In this document: positions 14,937-24,223 of the stretch, piece after piece | Layout: each line of letters starts with the position of its first letter | How positions within the stretch are numbered: the first letter of the stretch is position 1 | DNA from: Sutcliffiella horikoshii | Lineage (GTDB): Bacteria > Bacillota > Bacilli > Bacillales > Bacillaceae_I | Assembly (NCBI GenBank): GCA_001636495.1 | Contig: KV440964.1 | Span: 3,116,666 to 3,180,665 of the forward strand | Length of the DNA stretch: 64,000 nucleotides | Direction: 5' to 3' | Notes under the pieces: generated by a model | What the model saw: only the letters and a program-made list of their open reading frames with translations | The model's database searches: none | Told to the model about the DNA's origin: nothing | Made by a program: the position numbers and the translations under genes

Positions 14937-16154
14937 CTAGAGAAGATCCTGGTTTTCATACAAATAATCATAGGCGATATCAATATAAAGAAATTTTCCC
15001 TGGGCAATCAGACAGGAATACGTGCGGACCGTTTCTCCTGTTTCAATATCACTATAAATATCTGATAAGATGCCTTTACGTTCCATGCTCATTTTCATGA
15101 CATGCTCCAGGAAGTACGGCCTCCAACTCCAGTTCTTCCCTTTAGAAGATGGAAGGGTTCTCCATTTACCGTTATCTTTCAACATGTTGGAGGACAGTTG
15201 AAAGCCATTTTCGTCACAAACGTACATGCGGAAGCTTATTTCGGACATTTCTTCTGCAATGGATTGCAACCATCCATCCAATTCCTCCATCTCCGTTTTC
15301 TTTGAAAGTAGAGGCTGAATTCTATTCTGCAACATGCCTGAAAATTGATGAATCGCATGGAGTTTTCGCTTTTCATATCGGATGAATTGCTGAAATTTTT
15401 CTATTAGGATTTTTTTAGCATAATTTTTTTCAATGAATTCCGAGCCTGGCTTATGAAGATAGAAACCTTGATAGTACCTGCCTCCATTTCTCCATGCATA
15501 TTGGAGTTGGAAGGACGCTTCCACGTTTTCATACAATAAGGCAGCCCCGATCTTTCTCGACAGGACGGCTAAGGAATGCAGGATATCCTGATGCGCTGCA
15601 ACTTCATAAGATTGTCTGAGGATTTCCAGATTCACCTTCAGAATGTTAGGATTCAGGCGTCCAATTCTGTCCATGTTTCCACCTGCATCTCCAATATTGG
15701 AAATAGAGACCTGAATGCCATATGTCTTATAGTAGTTAAAAAGATGTTGCAGGTATTCATTATCTTCTTTAGAGGAATGTTCATCCATTTCAATAACGAT
15801 ATTCTCCATTTTCAAACCTTTCGGCACGTACGACAGAAAAAGTTCCAGTAAGGATTCGCCTTGATCTTCCAAAAGAAGGTCAGCACTTTGGTTAAAAAAT
15901 AGCTTGAGCTCACAATCATTATCTGTATAGTAGGTTAGCGCTTTGTTGATAATGACCTTATCTACTTCAAGCTGATATTCACTAGGTACCGTCGTGTCCC
16001 GGAAGAAATGTCCAAGACTTGTCACATCACCATTCTCCATCTGGTATCTCCCCAGTACTTCATACCCTATCACTTCTTGGGTATCCGCACTGAAAATAGC
16101 TTGATAATAAGGGGCGACCCTTTCTAAGTTGGTCATGATATCAAGTGGATCCAT
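14937..16154 (-). CDS. ykuI: YkuI, EAL-domain c-di-GMP protein with degenerate active site
   Basis: A 405-residue protein collinear with B. subtilis YkuI: an EAL domain (residues 1 to about 250) followed by a PAS-like C-terminal domain containing NWSWRPYFLEHVMKM and SDIYSDIETGE. The EAL motif position reads YEVLGR with E32. Two metal-ligand positions differ from YkuI: the DN/DD motif is ISNIG with S152, and the LKID motif is LKVN with N175. It probably binds c-di-GMP without cutting it. The ATG at 16154 follows AAGGGGAGAGACGG; a longer frame from 16268 has no homology. Confidence 0.9.
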   Translation of the reverse strand: MDPLDIMTNLERVAPYYQAIFSADTQEVIGYEVLGRYQMENGDVTSLGHFFRDTTVPSEYQLEVDKVIINKALTYYTDNDCELKLFFNQSADLLLEDQGESLLELFLSYVPKGLKMENIVIEMDEHSSKEDNEYLQHLFNYYKTYGIQVSISNIGDAGGNMDRIGRLNPNILKVNLEILRQSYEVAAHQDILHSLAVLSRKIGAALLYENVEASFQLQYAWRNGGRYYQGFYLHKPGSEFIEKNYAKKILIEKFQQFIRYEKRKLHAIHQFSGMLQNRIQPLLSKKTEMEELDGWLQSIAEEMSEISFRMYVCDENGFQLSSNMLKDNGKWRTLPSSKGKNWSWRPYFLEHVMKMSMERKGILSDIYSDIETGETVRTYSCLIAQGKFLYIDIAYDYLYENQDLL

Positions 16155-16264
16155 CCGTCTCTCCCCTTTGCCTTTGTTTGGAATGATTATACCATGACAG
16201 AAGAGAAAATATGAGGAGACAAACATACTAGAGTGAAAATTTAAAAAGAAGGTCTTATTAGAAA

Positions 16265-16843
16265 TCAATGCAGTCTTTTAGGAATCTTCAGCTCTTGTCC
16301 GATTCTCAGGCAATCGGTGCTCAGGGTATTTAATTTTCTAATAGAATTTCTTGATATATCGTACCTCTGCGCAATTTTCATAATGCTGTCAGACGTAACG
16401 ACAGTATGAAGATAACATGGTACTTTTAGGTTCATCCCTACAAACACAGTATCTTCTTTCATTTGATTGGCCTTTTTAAGAGAAGCTTCATCAATGGTAA
16501 GTTCTTGTGCTATATCTCTCAGGGTTTCATTGCCCCCAACTTTATAGTTTGCATGTGCTGGACCTTCCATCAATTCTCTTGTAGCTCCATTCTTTTCATC
16601 TAAAACTGCGACAAGAAACTGTTGGAATTTCACACGATAACTCTTTACAACCGTACCTTTGGCTAGTACACTCTGGGCGTATCTTCTTGCTGAATCCAAT
16701 AGGTTTTTTCTTTTTGAGATATGTTGGTCATTGTTGTTGTCTGCATACTCTACGGCAAATTCATAAAAGGCTTCCGTCGGATTGATGAAAACCGTCAACT
16801 CTCTGTTTGCTTCGTCCCATTCATACTTATAAAAGATGCTCAC
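16265..16843 (-). CDS. Protein with two LysM domains
   Basis: A 192-residue protein starting at GTG 16843, directly supported by AAAGGAGG 7 nt upstream. After an N-terminal domain of about 95 residues come two LysM modules (about 100-145 and 148-192), YKVGGNETLRDIAQELTI and HTVVTSDSIMKIAQRYDI, which bind N-acetylglucosamine chains of peptidoglycan. No signal peptide is visible, so export would need another route or it acts inside the forming spore; both are inference. It lies between fadH and ykuI in the position of B. subtilis ykuG, also a LysM protein. Confidence 0.85.
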   Translation of the reverse strand: MSIFYKYEWDEANRELTVFINPTEAFYEFAVEYADNNNDQHISKRKNLLDSARRYAQSVLAKGTVVKSYRVKFQQFLVAVLDEKNGATRELMEGPAHANYKVGGNETLRDIAQELTIDEASLKKANQMKEDTVFVGMNLKVPCYLHTVVTSDSIMKIAQRYDISRNSIRKLNTLSTDCLRIGQELKIPKRLH

Positions 16844-16893
16844 ATGGTTTCCTCCTTTTTGATTAGTATGGACAAAACATGTATGGAAGTATG

Positions 16894-16937
16894 AAAAAAG
16901 CCCTGTAAAGCAGTGTAGATGCTTCACATGGGCTTTT
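16894..16937 (-). terminator. Terminator of fadH
   Basis: A long hairpin: AAAAGCCC / GGGCTTTT outer stem and a nested TGTGAAGCA / TGCTTTACA stem, ending in TTTTTT on the minus strand. Confidence 0.85.
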
Positions 16938-16985
16938 AAAATCTTTTGGAACTCCTGTAGATTTCCACTTTTGTCAGCGCTTTCT

Positions 16986-17750
16986 TTAAAACGGAAACGG
17001 TTGAAGCCATTGGCCACCATCCATGGTGACACATTCTCCATTTATGTAGGCAGCTTTGTCTGAACTTAGGAAAAATGCGAGTTCCGCTATCTCCTCAGGT
17101 GTACCAAATCGCTTTAATGGTACACTTTCAGCAACCTTTTTAGCCTCTTCCTCAGACTGCATCAACTTGTCAGCCCCACCTGTTCTCTCGATAGGACCTG
17201 GTGCTATCGCATTTACTCGTATCCCATACTTTGTTCCCCACTCAACAGCAAGTGTCCTAGTAAGTGAAAGCACACCAGCTTTAGCTGCTGCGGAATGGAC
17301 AACCCCGGCTCCGGCATTCCATGCATAGGTTGCAACCATATTAATCATGCTTCCATTCAATTTCCGCTCCATCCAGTAGTTACCCACTGCAGAACTGCAA
17401 TAGAATGTCCCGTTCAGAACAATGTCAATAACGGACTTCCATCCGTTTACCGACAACTTTTCGGCTGGACATATAAAGTTTCCAGCAGCATTATTAATAA
17501 GGACGTCAATCCTTCCAAAAGCTTCATCCGTTAACTTTACCATGCGCTCCACATGTTCTGGTTCCCTAACGTCCATCTGAATGGTCAACACCTGGCCCTC
17601 AGCACATTGGATTTCTTCCTTTGCCTGTGCTAGACGATCAAGGTCACGACCAGTAATGACCACATTATAGTCCTCTTTTGCAAACTTAATAGCCATATAT
17701 TTCCCCATGCCACTGGACCCGCCAGTAATGATTACAACCTTTTTCTCCAT
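16986..17750 (-). CDS. fadH: 2,4-dienoyl-CoA reductase (NADPH)
   Basis: A 254-residue short-chain dehydrogenase, the same length as B. subtilis FadH (YkuF). The cofactor motif is GGSSGMGKYMAIKFA at residues 9-23, then NNAAGNF near 90. The catalytic region reads VHSAAAKAGVLSLTRTLAVEWG: the lysine is kept but the usual SDR tyrosine is absent, as in dienoyl-CoA reductases. It reduces 2,4-dienoyl-CoA made during beta-oxidation of unsaturated fatty acids in the cytoplasm. Confidence 0.94.
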   Translation of the reverse strand: MEKKVVIITGGSSGMGKYMAIKFAKEDYNVVITGRDLDRLAQAKEEIQCAEGQVLTIQMDVREPEHVERMVKLTDEAFGRIDVLINNAAGNFICPAEKLSVNGWKSVIDIVLNGTFYCSSAVGNYWMERKLNGSMINMVATYAWNAGAGVVHSAAAKAGVLSLTRTLAVEWGTKYGIRVNAIAPGPIERTGGADKLMQSEEEAKKVAESVPLKRFGTPEEIAELAFFLSSDKAAYINGECVTMDGGQWLQPFPF

Positions 17751-17887
17751 TGGAAAATCTCCCCCATTCCTATGTCTCTATATTATTTTAACCTAATTTT
17801 CAAAATAATTGAAATGTTTTATTTGATACAATCAAAAAGTTACCAACAAATATAGAATGATAGAATGAGAAATTTATGTATAAAAGG

Positions 17888-17896
17888 TGCTATAAT
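17888..17896 (+). promoter_or_regulatory. Extended -10 promoter of ykuE
   Basis: TGCTATAAT is an extended -10 element (TG-n-TATAAT), 60 nt before the ykuE start. No clear -35 box is visible. Confidence 0.45.
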
Positions 17897-17956
17897 TAGG
17901 ATGCATTTAGAACAGGTGACTCTTACAAACAATAATGAAAAGATAGGTTGATATAT

Positions 17957-18817
17957 ATGGCTAAAGTAACTAGAAGAGGGTTTTTCAAACGTATACTCAC
18001 AATGGCCTTCACCGCTCTTCTAACAAGTGGGGCTGGCTATTATTATGCAAGATACATTGAACCTAAACAGATGAACAAATTAAACCATACCATTTCACAT
18101 CCGGGGATACCTGAAAGTTTTTCCGGTATAAAAATAGCTCAATTCTCAGATACCCATATTGGGCATTATTTTAATAAGGCCGATTTGGAAAAAGTCATTC
18201 GAAAAATAAATGAAGAAGAACCCGATATAGTTGTTTTTACCGGGGATTTGATGGACAATCCTTTGGAATATGACCGTTCCTATAATCTCATAGAAATACT
18301 ACGGAAAGTTAAAGCACCTCTTGGTAAATTTGCGATTTTCGGTAACCATGACCATGGGGGATACGGAACAGAAACCTATGAAGAAATCATGGAAAAATCC
18401 GAATTTACCGTTTTAAAAAATGAAAATACGTATGTGGAGTTAATAGATGGAAGCAGAATTTATATTGCTGGTGTCGATGACTTGATGCTCGGAAGGCCAG
18501 ACTTCCGTGAAACACTGCGAAACATTCCGGATGATGCCTACACCATCCTGTTGGCACATGAGGGGGATGCAGCTGATTCTATCGCAGAACAATTCCATGT
18601 GAACCTGCAGCTATCCGGCCATTCACATGGAGGCCAGGTGCAGTTGCCATTTTTGGGGCCACTTATCACACCACCACTTGGCTCAAAATTTTACGAAGGT
18701 TTTTACCAGTTGGACGATTTGACGCTTTATGTCAATAAAGGTTTAGGAACTACCAGACAACCTTACCGTTTTTTAGCTCCTCCCGAAATTAGCTTTTTCA
18801 CACTAGAAAGGAAATAG
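17957..18817 (+). CDS. ykuE: Tat-exported metallophosphoesterase YkuE
   Basis: A 286-residue calcineurin-like phosphoesterase. The N-terminus carries a twin-arginine signal, TRRGFFKR, followed by a hydrophobic segment ending about residue 30. Known B. subtilis YkuE is a TatAyCy substrate and a wall-bound metal-dependent phosphodiesterase. The metal-binding motifs are all present: FSDTHIGH, TGDLMDN, GNHDHG and GHSHGGQ. The ATG at 17957 is preferred to the in-frame TTG at 17948. It starts a rightward run with the PY-rich gene and ykuD. Confidence 0.93.
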   Translation: MAKVTRRGFFKRILTMAFTALLTSGAGYYYARYIEPKQMNKLNHTISHPGIPESFSGIKIAQFSDTHIGHYFNKADLEKVIRKINEEEPDIVVFTGDLMDNPLEYDRSYNLIEILRKVKAPLGKFAIFGNHDHGGYGTETYEEIMEKSEFTVLKNENTYVELIDGSRIYIAGVDDLMLGRPDFRETLRNIPDDAYTILLAHEGDAADSIAEQFHVNLQLSGHSHGGQVQLPFLGPLITPPLGSKFYEGFYQLDDLTLYVNKGLGTTRQPYRFLAPPEISFFTLERK

Positions 18818-18903
18818 TGTGTAAATGGGCTATAGGGTACAAGCGCACAGCCTTCTTTATCTCCATACATTATAGAGACCCTATAAAGGAGGCGCATGTC
18901 TTG

Positions 18904-19083
18904 ATGAATCGTAATATTCCATATAACAGAAGGTTTGGAGGATTTGGTTTCGGCTTTCCTTTCTTTCCATTTCTAGGAGGATTAGCTGTTGGTTCCCTAT
19001 TGGCACCTCGACCATATTATCCACCATACCCATACTATGCTCCGTATCCACCATATCCGCCATATCCTTATTACTATAGATAA
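18904..19083 (+). CDS. Pro/Tyr/Gly-rich small protein
   Basis: A 59-residue protein of low complexity: an N-terminal FGGFGFGFPFFPFLGGLAVG segment that could be a short membrane helix, and a tail made of YPPY and YAPY repeats. AAAGGAGG lies 11 nt before the ATG. Composition resembles small spore-coat or coat-associated proteins of Bacillus, but that is only an analogy. It is followed by its own terminator and lies between two cell-surface genes. Confidence 0.75.
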   Translation: MNRNIPYNRRFGGFGFGFPFFPFLGGLAVGSLLAPRPYYPPYPYYAPYPPYPPYPYYYR

Positions 19084-19096
19084 TGGAACAGTAATG

Positions 19097-19129
19097 AAAA
19101 GCCGATGCATCTCTTGCAACGGCTTTTTT
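19097..19129 (+). terminator. Terminator before ykuD
   Basis: AAAAGCCG / CGGCTTTT stem with an inner TGCA / TGCA pair and a T6 run. Confidence 0.85.
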
Positions 19130-19169
19130 CTGAAGGATTGTTCAATTAAACATGAAAGTGGTGTAATGG

Positions 19170-19670
19170 ATGGCTATCCACCTTGTAAAACCAGGAGAAA
19201 CACTGAGCTTAATTGCTAGGGATTACCGTCGTACGTTGGCTGAGCTATTGGTGGTAAATCGTATACCAAATCCCAATATGATCGTTCCTGGGCAGCAGAT
19301 TATTATCCCAGGTTTGCCGGATGCAGATTCCATCCCTTATACGATTGAGATTTCCATCGCCAATAGAATATTGGTACTAAAGGACAAAGGAGTTGTGGTT
19401 AAATCGTATCCCATTGCAGTAGGAAGAATGTTGTATGAAACTCCAGTAGGAGATTTTATCATCGTAAACAGGCAACCAAATCCTGGCGGTCCATTTGGGG
19501 CATTGTGGCTATCCTTATCAAAATTATCTTATGGAATCCATGGAACCAACGATCCCAGCTCTATCGGAAATGCCGTATCAAAAGGGTGTGTACGCATGAA
19601 CAATCAGGACGTTTTGGAGCTTGCATCCATCGTACCTAATGGAACCCTTGTCCTGATTCGTCCACAATAG
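19170..19670 (+). CDS. ykuD: L,D-transpeptidase YkuD
   Basis: A 166-residue enzyme with the domain plan of B. subtilis YkuD: an N-terminal LysM domain (about residues 2-49, [19 protein letters not shown]) and a YkuD catalytic domain. The active-site motif runs from YGIHGTND to SKGCVRMNN, with the catalytic cysteine in GCVRM. It makes 3-3 cross-links in peptidoglycan and in B. subtilis is associated with sporulation. It lacks a signal peptide, as does the B. subtilis protein. Confidence 0.95.
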   Translation: MAIHLVKPGETLSLIARDYRRTLAELLVVNRIPNPNMIVPGQQIIIPGLPDADSIPYTIEISIANRILVLKDKGVVVKSYPIAVGRMLYETPVGDFIIVNRQPNPGGPFGALWLSLSKLSYGIHGTNDPSSIGNAVSKGCVRMNNQDVLELASIVPNGTLVLIRPQ

Positions 19671-19790
19671 CTTTCAACTCTACGGGCACACCTAAAAAAG
19701 ATAAGATTATAATTGAATGGGCAATATTGGAGCTCCCCTTCCATTTTCTGCGAAGGAACAGTATAATAAGGAAAAGGAAAGGAGCCTATT

Positions 19791-20273
19791 ATGCATAAAC
19801 AAAGTTATTCAAATCATAGAAAAAGTGATTCCTCTATTGAATCTTCTATTGAAAACCTCTCTCGTGCCATTTTTACAGTAAATCGGCATGCCAAAACCGC
19901 GCCGGATCCAAAGTTTCTCTACGCACTAAAAAGAAAAGCTTTGGAAAAGCTTATCACAGAAGGTAAGGCGACCAAAAAAGGCTTACACTTTTCAAGAAAT
20001 CCCAAAAACAGCAGACAGCAATCCGACGTACTTGTATTGGCAGGGGAATATTTTTTTCACCTTCCACCTACGAAGGAAGACTTCACTGATCTGCCACACC
20101 TTGGTGAACTGAACGACCATTACCGCAATCCCAAGGCCAACATGTCTTTGTCAGTTGCCAAGAATTTACTTCAACGGTATACAAATTTCCATCCTACAGA
20201 AGGTCAGAAGCAACCGACCAAGAGACAGTATCAGAAACCAGTATTCAAAAAGCTCGGAGAAAGCTATCTCTAA
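19791..20273 (+). CDS. ykyB: YkyB, conserved protein of unknown function
   Basis: A 160-residue basic protein matching B. subtilis YkyB (154 residues), with the conserved stretches LSRAIFTVNRHAKTAPDP, LYALKRKALEKLI and LPHLGELNDHYRNP. No signal peptide, membrane helix or catalytic motif is seen. AAGGAG lies just upstream of the ATG. As in B. subtilis it is the neighbour of cheV, facing it across a shared terminator. Confidence 0.92.
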   Translation: MHKQSYSNHRKSDSSIESSIENLSRAIFTVNRHAKTAPDPKFLYALKRKALEKLITEGKATKKGLHFSRNPKNSRQQSDVLVLAGEYFFHLPPTKEDFTDLPHLGELNDHYRNPKANMSLSVAKNLLQRYTNFHPTEGQKQPTKRQYQKPVFKKLGESYL

Positions 20274-20282
20274 ATAGAAATA

Positions 20283-20317
20283 AGCAAGGAGCCCAATTAA
20301 TTAATGGGCTCCTTTGC
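20283..20317. terminator. Bidirectional terminator between ykyB and cheV
   Basis: A near-perfect stem, AGCAAGGAGCCCA / TGGGCTCCTTTGCT, between two converging genes. Confidence 0.88.
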
Positions 20318-21216
20318 TATGATATAAATAAATGGGAATCGATCAAATCAATCAACTTCGTCAATTGAGGTTTGCTGATTTGAGCATCTGCCCCAACCAG
20401 TTCTCCTTTATGCCTTAAGTGTTCTGTAATCAAAGAGGAAAAGATGATGACCGGAATCTTGGATAGGGAACTATCATCCTTTACCTTTTTTGTAAGGTGA
20501 TGGCCATCCATCTGTGGCATCTCGATGTCTGTTATTAATAGATCTACCCGTTCTTGACCGTTTTTCACTGTCACCAAATACTCCCATGCTTCTCTTCCAT
20601 TTTCAAAGAATGAGATATGTTCAAATCCTGCACCATGTAACGTTTCCTCAAGAAGCTTCCTAAGCATTGGAGAATCTTCGGCAACCATAATCCTTTTATC
20701 CCTTCTTGCAGGATTTACATTTTTGTTAAGTCGGGTTGCTCCCTTATCGAGGTTAGGATAAATTTCAAACATTATTTTCTCCACATCCACAAGGAGAATC
20801 ATCTTTGATTCCTGCTTAATTACTCCCGTAATGTGATCGTCAAACCCTTGTTGGAAAGAAGAGGGCTTTTCCATATCTGACCAGGAGAGCCGATGAATTT
20901 GCGTTACATGATCAACTCTCAAGATTACCTTCATCCCATTAAATTCCGAGACGATGAATTTTTGTTCGGGAAATTCGTAGGTTTCGTTTATATCTAACGC
21001 CTTTCTCAAATGGATGATAGGGAGGACTTCCCCCCTTAACTCCATGATTCCTTCCACATTTGGGTGGGAATGCGGAATTTTTGTTACCTCTACCGGCTTG
21101 ATGATCTCCCTTACCTTTAGAACATTTATACCAAAGCTAGTACTTCCTAATAAAAATTCTAGAAACTCTACCTCATTTGTACCTGAATCTAGAAGTATTC
21201 CACTTTTATTTACCAC
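20317..21216 (-). CDS. cheV: Chemotaxis coupling protein CheV
   Basis: A 299-residue fusion of a CheW-like domain (about residues 10-150) and a response-regulator receiver domain (175-299). The receiver acidic pocket is VAEDSPMLRK and the phosphorylation site is D230 in LLITDIEMPQMDG. CheV couples chemoreceptors to the kinase CheA and aids adaptation when phosphorylated. Its presence shows the organism is flagellated. It starts with GTG at 21216 and has a candidate sigma-D promoter upstream. Confidence 0.95.
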   Translation of the reverse strand: MVNKSGILLDSGTNEVEFLEFLLGSTSFGINVLKVREIIKPVEVTKIPHSHPNVEGIMELRGEVLPIIHLRKALDINETYEFPEQKFIVSEFNGMKVILRVDHVTQIHRLSWSDMEKPSSFQQGFDDHITGVIKQESKMILLVDVEKIMFEIYPNLDKGATRLNKNVNPARRDKRIMVAEDSPMLRKLLEETLHGAGFEHISFFENGREAWEYLVTVKNGQERVDLLITDIEMPQMDGHHLTKKVKDDSSLSKIPVIIFSSLITEHLRHKGELVGADAQISKPQLTKLIDLIDSHLFIS

Positions 21217-21262
21217 AACATATACGCCCTTCCATCCTTAACTAGATGCTACTCTTCTATTT

Positions 21263-21289
21263 TTATCGGAAAGACAGTGGAGTTCTTGA
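21263..21289 (-). promoter_or_regulatory. Candidate sigma-D promoter of cheV
   Basis: On the minus strand TCAA, 16 nt, then CCGATAA, close to the sigma-D consensus TAAA-N14-16-CCGATAT used by flagellar and chemotaxis genes. It lies about 50 nt before the start codon. Confidence 0.5.
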
Positions 21290-21392
21290 TACTATCCCGA
21301 AATTTGTTTGAAGAATCCGATTTGCTAACCATTTCCATAGACCTTATAATAGAATAATAGATATGAAAGAAATTCCAAAGGAGGCATAATAA

Positions 21393-22244
21393 ATGATAAG
21401 TAATTCAAAAACGTCCTCCACTTACCCTTCGCTTATAACTGTTTCCAAAAGGTTGTTCAAAAGCATATGCGAGCGTTTAAATGTCCAGACCGCTTATGTT
21501 ACGAAAAGAGGGAAAACGGCAATGACCGTTTTAAGCTCCTACAATGAAAAGGAGCATATCATTCCAGAGGGATATTCTGTTGAGTATGGCGGGACTTACT
21601 GCCGTTTAATCATAATGAATGAAGAAAGCAGAATGTTTACGGAGAATCTGATGACCTTCAATCAGACCAGAGATTTAGAAGTGACCCCTCAACTTAACGT
21701 CAAAGGATTTTTAGGTGTAACATTATCCTCGCTCCAAGGAGAGGTATTTGGCACGTTATGTGTGATGGATAAACAGGAACGAGAATTTTCCAAGGATGAT
21801 ATTCTCTATTTAAAATCAATGGCAGAAATCTTGTCTCACTTAATTGAATTAGACAAAACAAAAAATAATATATCCTACCTTAATGTATCCATCATTCCAA
21901 TCACCAAGGGAGTTTGCATCCTGCCCATACAAGGTGTCATTGATGACCAGAGGGCTGACCAGATCATCTCTACAGTATTAAACTTTACTGCCGTGCATCA
22001 TATTGATTATTTCATTATCGACCTTTCGGGTTTAGTAATTCTGGATGATCTCTTCCCTCCCCTATTTGTTAACCTGGTAAAATCGTTGGAACTCATGGGT
22101 GTAAAAACAATTATTACAGGCATAACACCTTACTTGGCTAAACAAGAATCTAAAAACGGAGAGCTTTCCGGTTATGTAACCAAAAATGTACGCAACCTTG
22201 AGTCCGCATTAGCCTATATAGGATTTCATTTCAATAAGCATTGA
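21393..22244 (+). CDS. GAF-STAS protein, RsbR-like
   Basis: A 283-residue protein with an N-terminal GAF-type sensory domain (about 12-152, ending GTLCVMDKQEREFSKDDILYL) and a C-terminal STAS domain (about 165-280, CILPIQGVIDDQRADQI and DLSGLVILDD). This is the plan of RsbR-type stressosome subunits. The residues aligned with the two phosphorylated threonines of B. subtilis RsbRA (T171 and T205, 34 apart) are both Asp here, D185 and D219, also 34 apart. AAAGGAGG lies upstream of the ATG. A stand-alone gene, divergent from cheV. Confidence 0.87.
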   Translation: MISNSKTSSTYPSLITVSKRLFKSICERLNVQTAYVTKRGKTAMTVLSSYNEKEHIIPEGYSVEYGGTYCRLIIMNEESRMFTENLMTFNQTRDLEVTPQLNVKGFLGVTLSSLQGEVFGTLCVMDKQEREFSKDDILYLKSMAEILSHLIELDKTKNNISYLNVSIIPITKGVCILPIQGVIDDQRADQIISTVLNFTAVHHIDYFIIDLSGLVILDDLFPPLFVNLVKSLELMGVKTIITGITPYLAKQESKNGELSGYVTKNVRNLESALAYIGFHFNKH

Positions 22245-22348
22245 TTTGCTTTTTGACCATAAGAATCCTAGATTTGTCCACTGCCCCTCCATCCACTATG
22301 ATTATTTCCTGCTACCAATTCTATTCCATTTAAAACAGCCATTAAAAT

Positions 22349-22381
22349 AAACACCTTGCCTATTGGAAAGGAAAGGTGTTT
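22349..22381 (-). terminator. Probable terminator of pepF
   Basis: AAACACCTT / AAGGTGTTT stem in the gap between the converging GAF-STAS and pepF genes. The T tract is better on the minus strand. Confidence 0.6.
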
Positions 22382-22411
22382 ATTGATAACTTTAGTATGT
22401 GATTTGATTAA

Positions 22412-24223
22412 CTAGGAAAAACTCCCCTCTAATTCATCCACCAGAGACCCCACATAAGCTACTGCTGTCTTGATTGGTTCAGGGGTTGTCATGTCCACTC
22501 CAGCCAATTGCATCAATTCCAGTGGTTTCAATGTCCCTCCGGCTTTCAAAGCAGATAGCCAACGGTCAACTGCAGGCTGACCTTCTTCCTGAATCTTTTT
22601 GGCTGCCGCTGTTGAAGCTGTAAGCCCAGCTGAATATGTGTATGGATAAAGGCCCATATAATAATGTGGCTGGCGCATCCAGGTTAACCCGGCTCCCTCG
22701 TCCAATTCCACCGCATCTCCCCAGAATTCGGATAACAGTCCTTTTTTCTGTTCGCAAAGTACGTTGGCGGTAATTGGGGTTCCACTGTCGGCAAGTCCAT
22801 AGATCCTGCGTTGAAGCTCCCCCTCCAATATATGTGTAACAAAATTATGATAATACGTTCCAAGCGATTGCAGAATTACCCAGCGGCGCATCCTCTCATC
22901 ATTTGGCTTTGACAGGATATGCTGACTCAATAGCATTTCATTCATGGTGGATGGTGCTTCTACAAAATACCTGGATGGACGTGTGTTGGAAATCCGTTGA
23001 TAACGACCTGCCAAACGGAAATGACCTGCATGGCCTAGTTCATGTGCTAGGGTATAGGCGTTTCTCATGGAGTCACTCCACGTCATCAAGATATATGGAT
23101 GGACTCCATATGGGCTCGAACAGAATGCCCCCGAACCTTTCCCGACATTATCAGCCAAGTCGACCCAGCGATTATTCAGTCCTTCTTCCATGATCTCCAT
23201 GTATTCAGGCCCCATTACTTCCAATGACTCCAGAATAAGCTTGGAAGCTTCTTCATAGGTAATTTCCGGATTAAAACCAGGATCAAGTGGCGCTTTCAGA
23301 TCACAGAACTGCATTTTTTCAAGTCCTAATACTCGTTGTTTCAACTTGGCATATCTTCGCATATGCGGCGCCAATTCCTGTTGAATCACATCCAGCTGGT
23401 TATGGTACATCTCTCTTGTCACTTGCTGATCATGTAAGAGCATGTCCGTTACCGATTCATAGTTACGTAATCTTGCTTCCACCACTTGTTTCTTCACTTC
23501 TGTTGCATAGGTTGCTGCGTAGGTATTCTTATACTGTTTAAGTGTTTCAATATAAGAATAGTAGGCCTTTCTTCTCAGTTCAGTATTGGCCGATCCCTCA
23601 TAGTTTGAAAATGAATTGAATGATAAAGGATGCTCTTGTCCATCATCTGTTTTAAAAGATTGAAATTTCATATCGGATATCAAGCTTCTTTGATAAATCA
23701 TGTATGGTGCATTATGCACTTCACTAAAAGCGGAAAGTACTTCTTCTGCTTCTGGAGAGAGCTTATGTGGCTTTGTTTCCAATACATCTAACAAGGTCTT
23801 TTGAAATTCAGCCAATTCAGGCTCTTTTCCTATGTAGGTCTTTATCGTTTCCTCGTCCATTTGGAGAATTTCAGATTGTAGGAAGGATGTACTTGCACTG
23901 AATGTGGATAACATTCCACCTACTCTTGTAGAGTTTGCCTGGTTTTCAGGGTTGGTTCCATCCTCTGATTGCTTCAAGGAAGCATAGGTCATCACTTTTG
24001 CAACTCTTTCCGTTAACGCATCCTTGTCCTTTAGACACGCAAGTAGTGTTTTCGCATCAGCTACCACTCTGCCTTTATAACGTGTTACGTTTGACAGATC
24101 TTTTTGGACTGCTTCCAGTTCTTGCTCCCATGCTTCTGTTGAGTCGTATAAATCTCTTAAATTCCACGTCTGATCTAATGGAACTTCCTCTCTACTACAT
24201 GCACTTTTCAATAACTGTGTCAT
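22412..24223 (-). CDS. pepF: Oligoendopeptidase F
   Basis: A 603-residue M3B metallopeptidase. The zinc site is HELGH with H394, E395 and H398, and the third ligand lies in the following VEAPSTMNEM helix. It cleaves peptides of roughly 7-17 residues in the cytoplasm; in B. subtilis extra PepF affects sporulation signalling by degrading peptides. Full length for the family, with an N-terminal helical domain beginning EVPLDQTWNLRDLY. A single gene, ending at the terminator shared with the GAF-STAS gene. Confidence 0.95.
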   Translation of the reverse strand: MTQLLKSACSREEVPLDQTWNLRDLYDSTEAWEQELEAVQKDLSNVTRYKGRVVADAKTLLACLKDKDALTERVAKVMTYASLKQSEDGTNPENQANSTRVGGMLSTFSASTSFLQSEILQMDEETIKTYIGKEPELAEFQKTLLDVLETKPHKLSPEAEEVLSAFSEVHNAPYMIYQRSLISDMKFQSFKTDDGQEHPLSFNSFSNYEGSANTELRRKAYYSYIETLKQYKNTYAATYATEVKKQVVEARLRNYESVTDMLLHDQQVTREMYHNQLDVIQQELAPHMRRYAKLKQRVLGLEKMQFCDLKAPLDPGFNPEITYEEASKLILESLEVMGPEYMEIMEEGLNNRWVDLADNVGKGSGAFCSSPYGVHPYILMTWSDSMRNAYTLAHELGHAGHFRLAGRYQRISNTRPSRYFVEAPSTMNEMLLSQHILSKPNDERMRRWVILQSLGTYYHNFVTHILEGELQRRIYGLADSGTPITANVLCEQKKGLLSEFWGDAVELDEGAGLTWMRQPHYYMGLYPYTYSAGLTASTAAAKKIQEEGQPAVDRWLSALKAGGTLKPLELMQLAGVDMTTPEPIKTAVAYVGSLVDELEGSFS

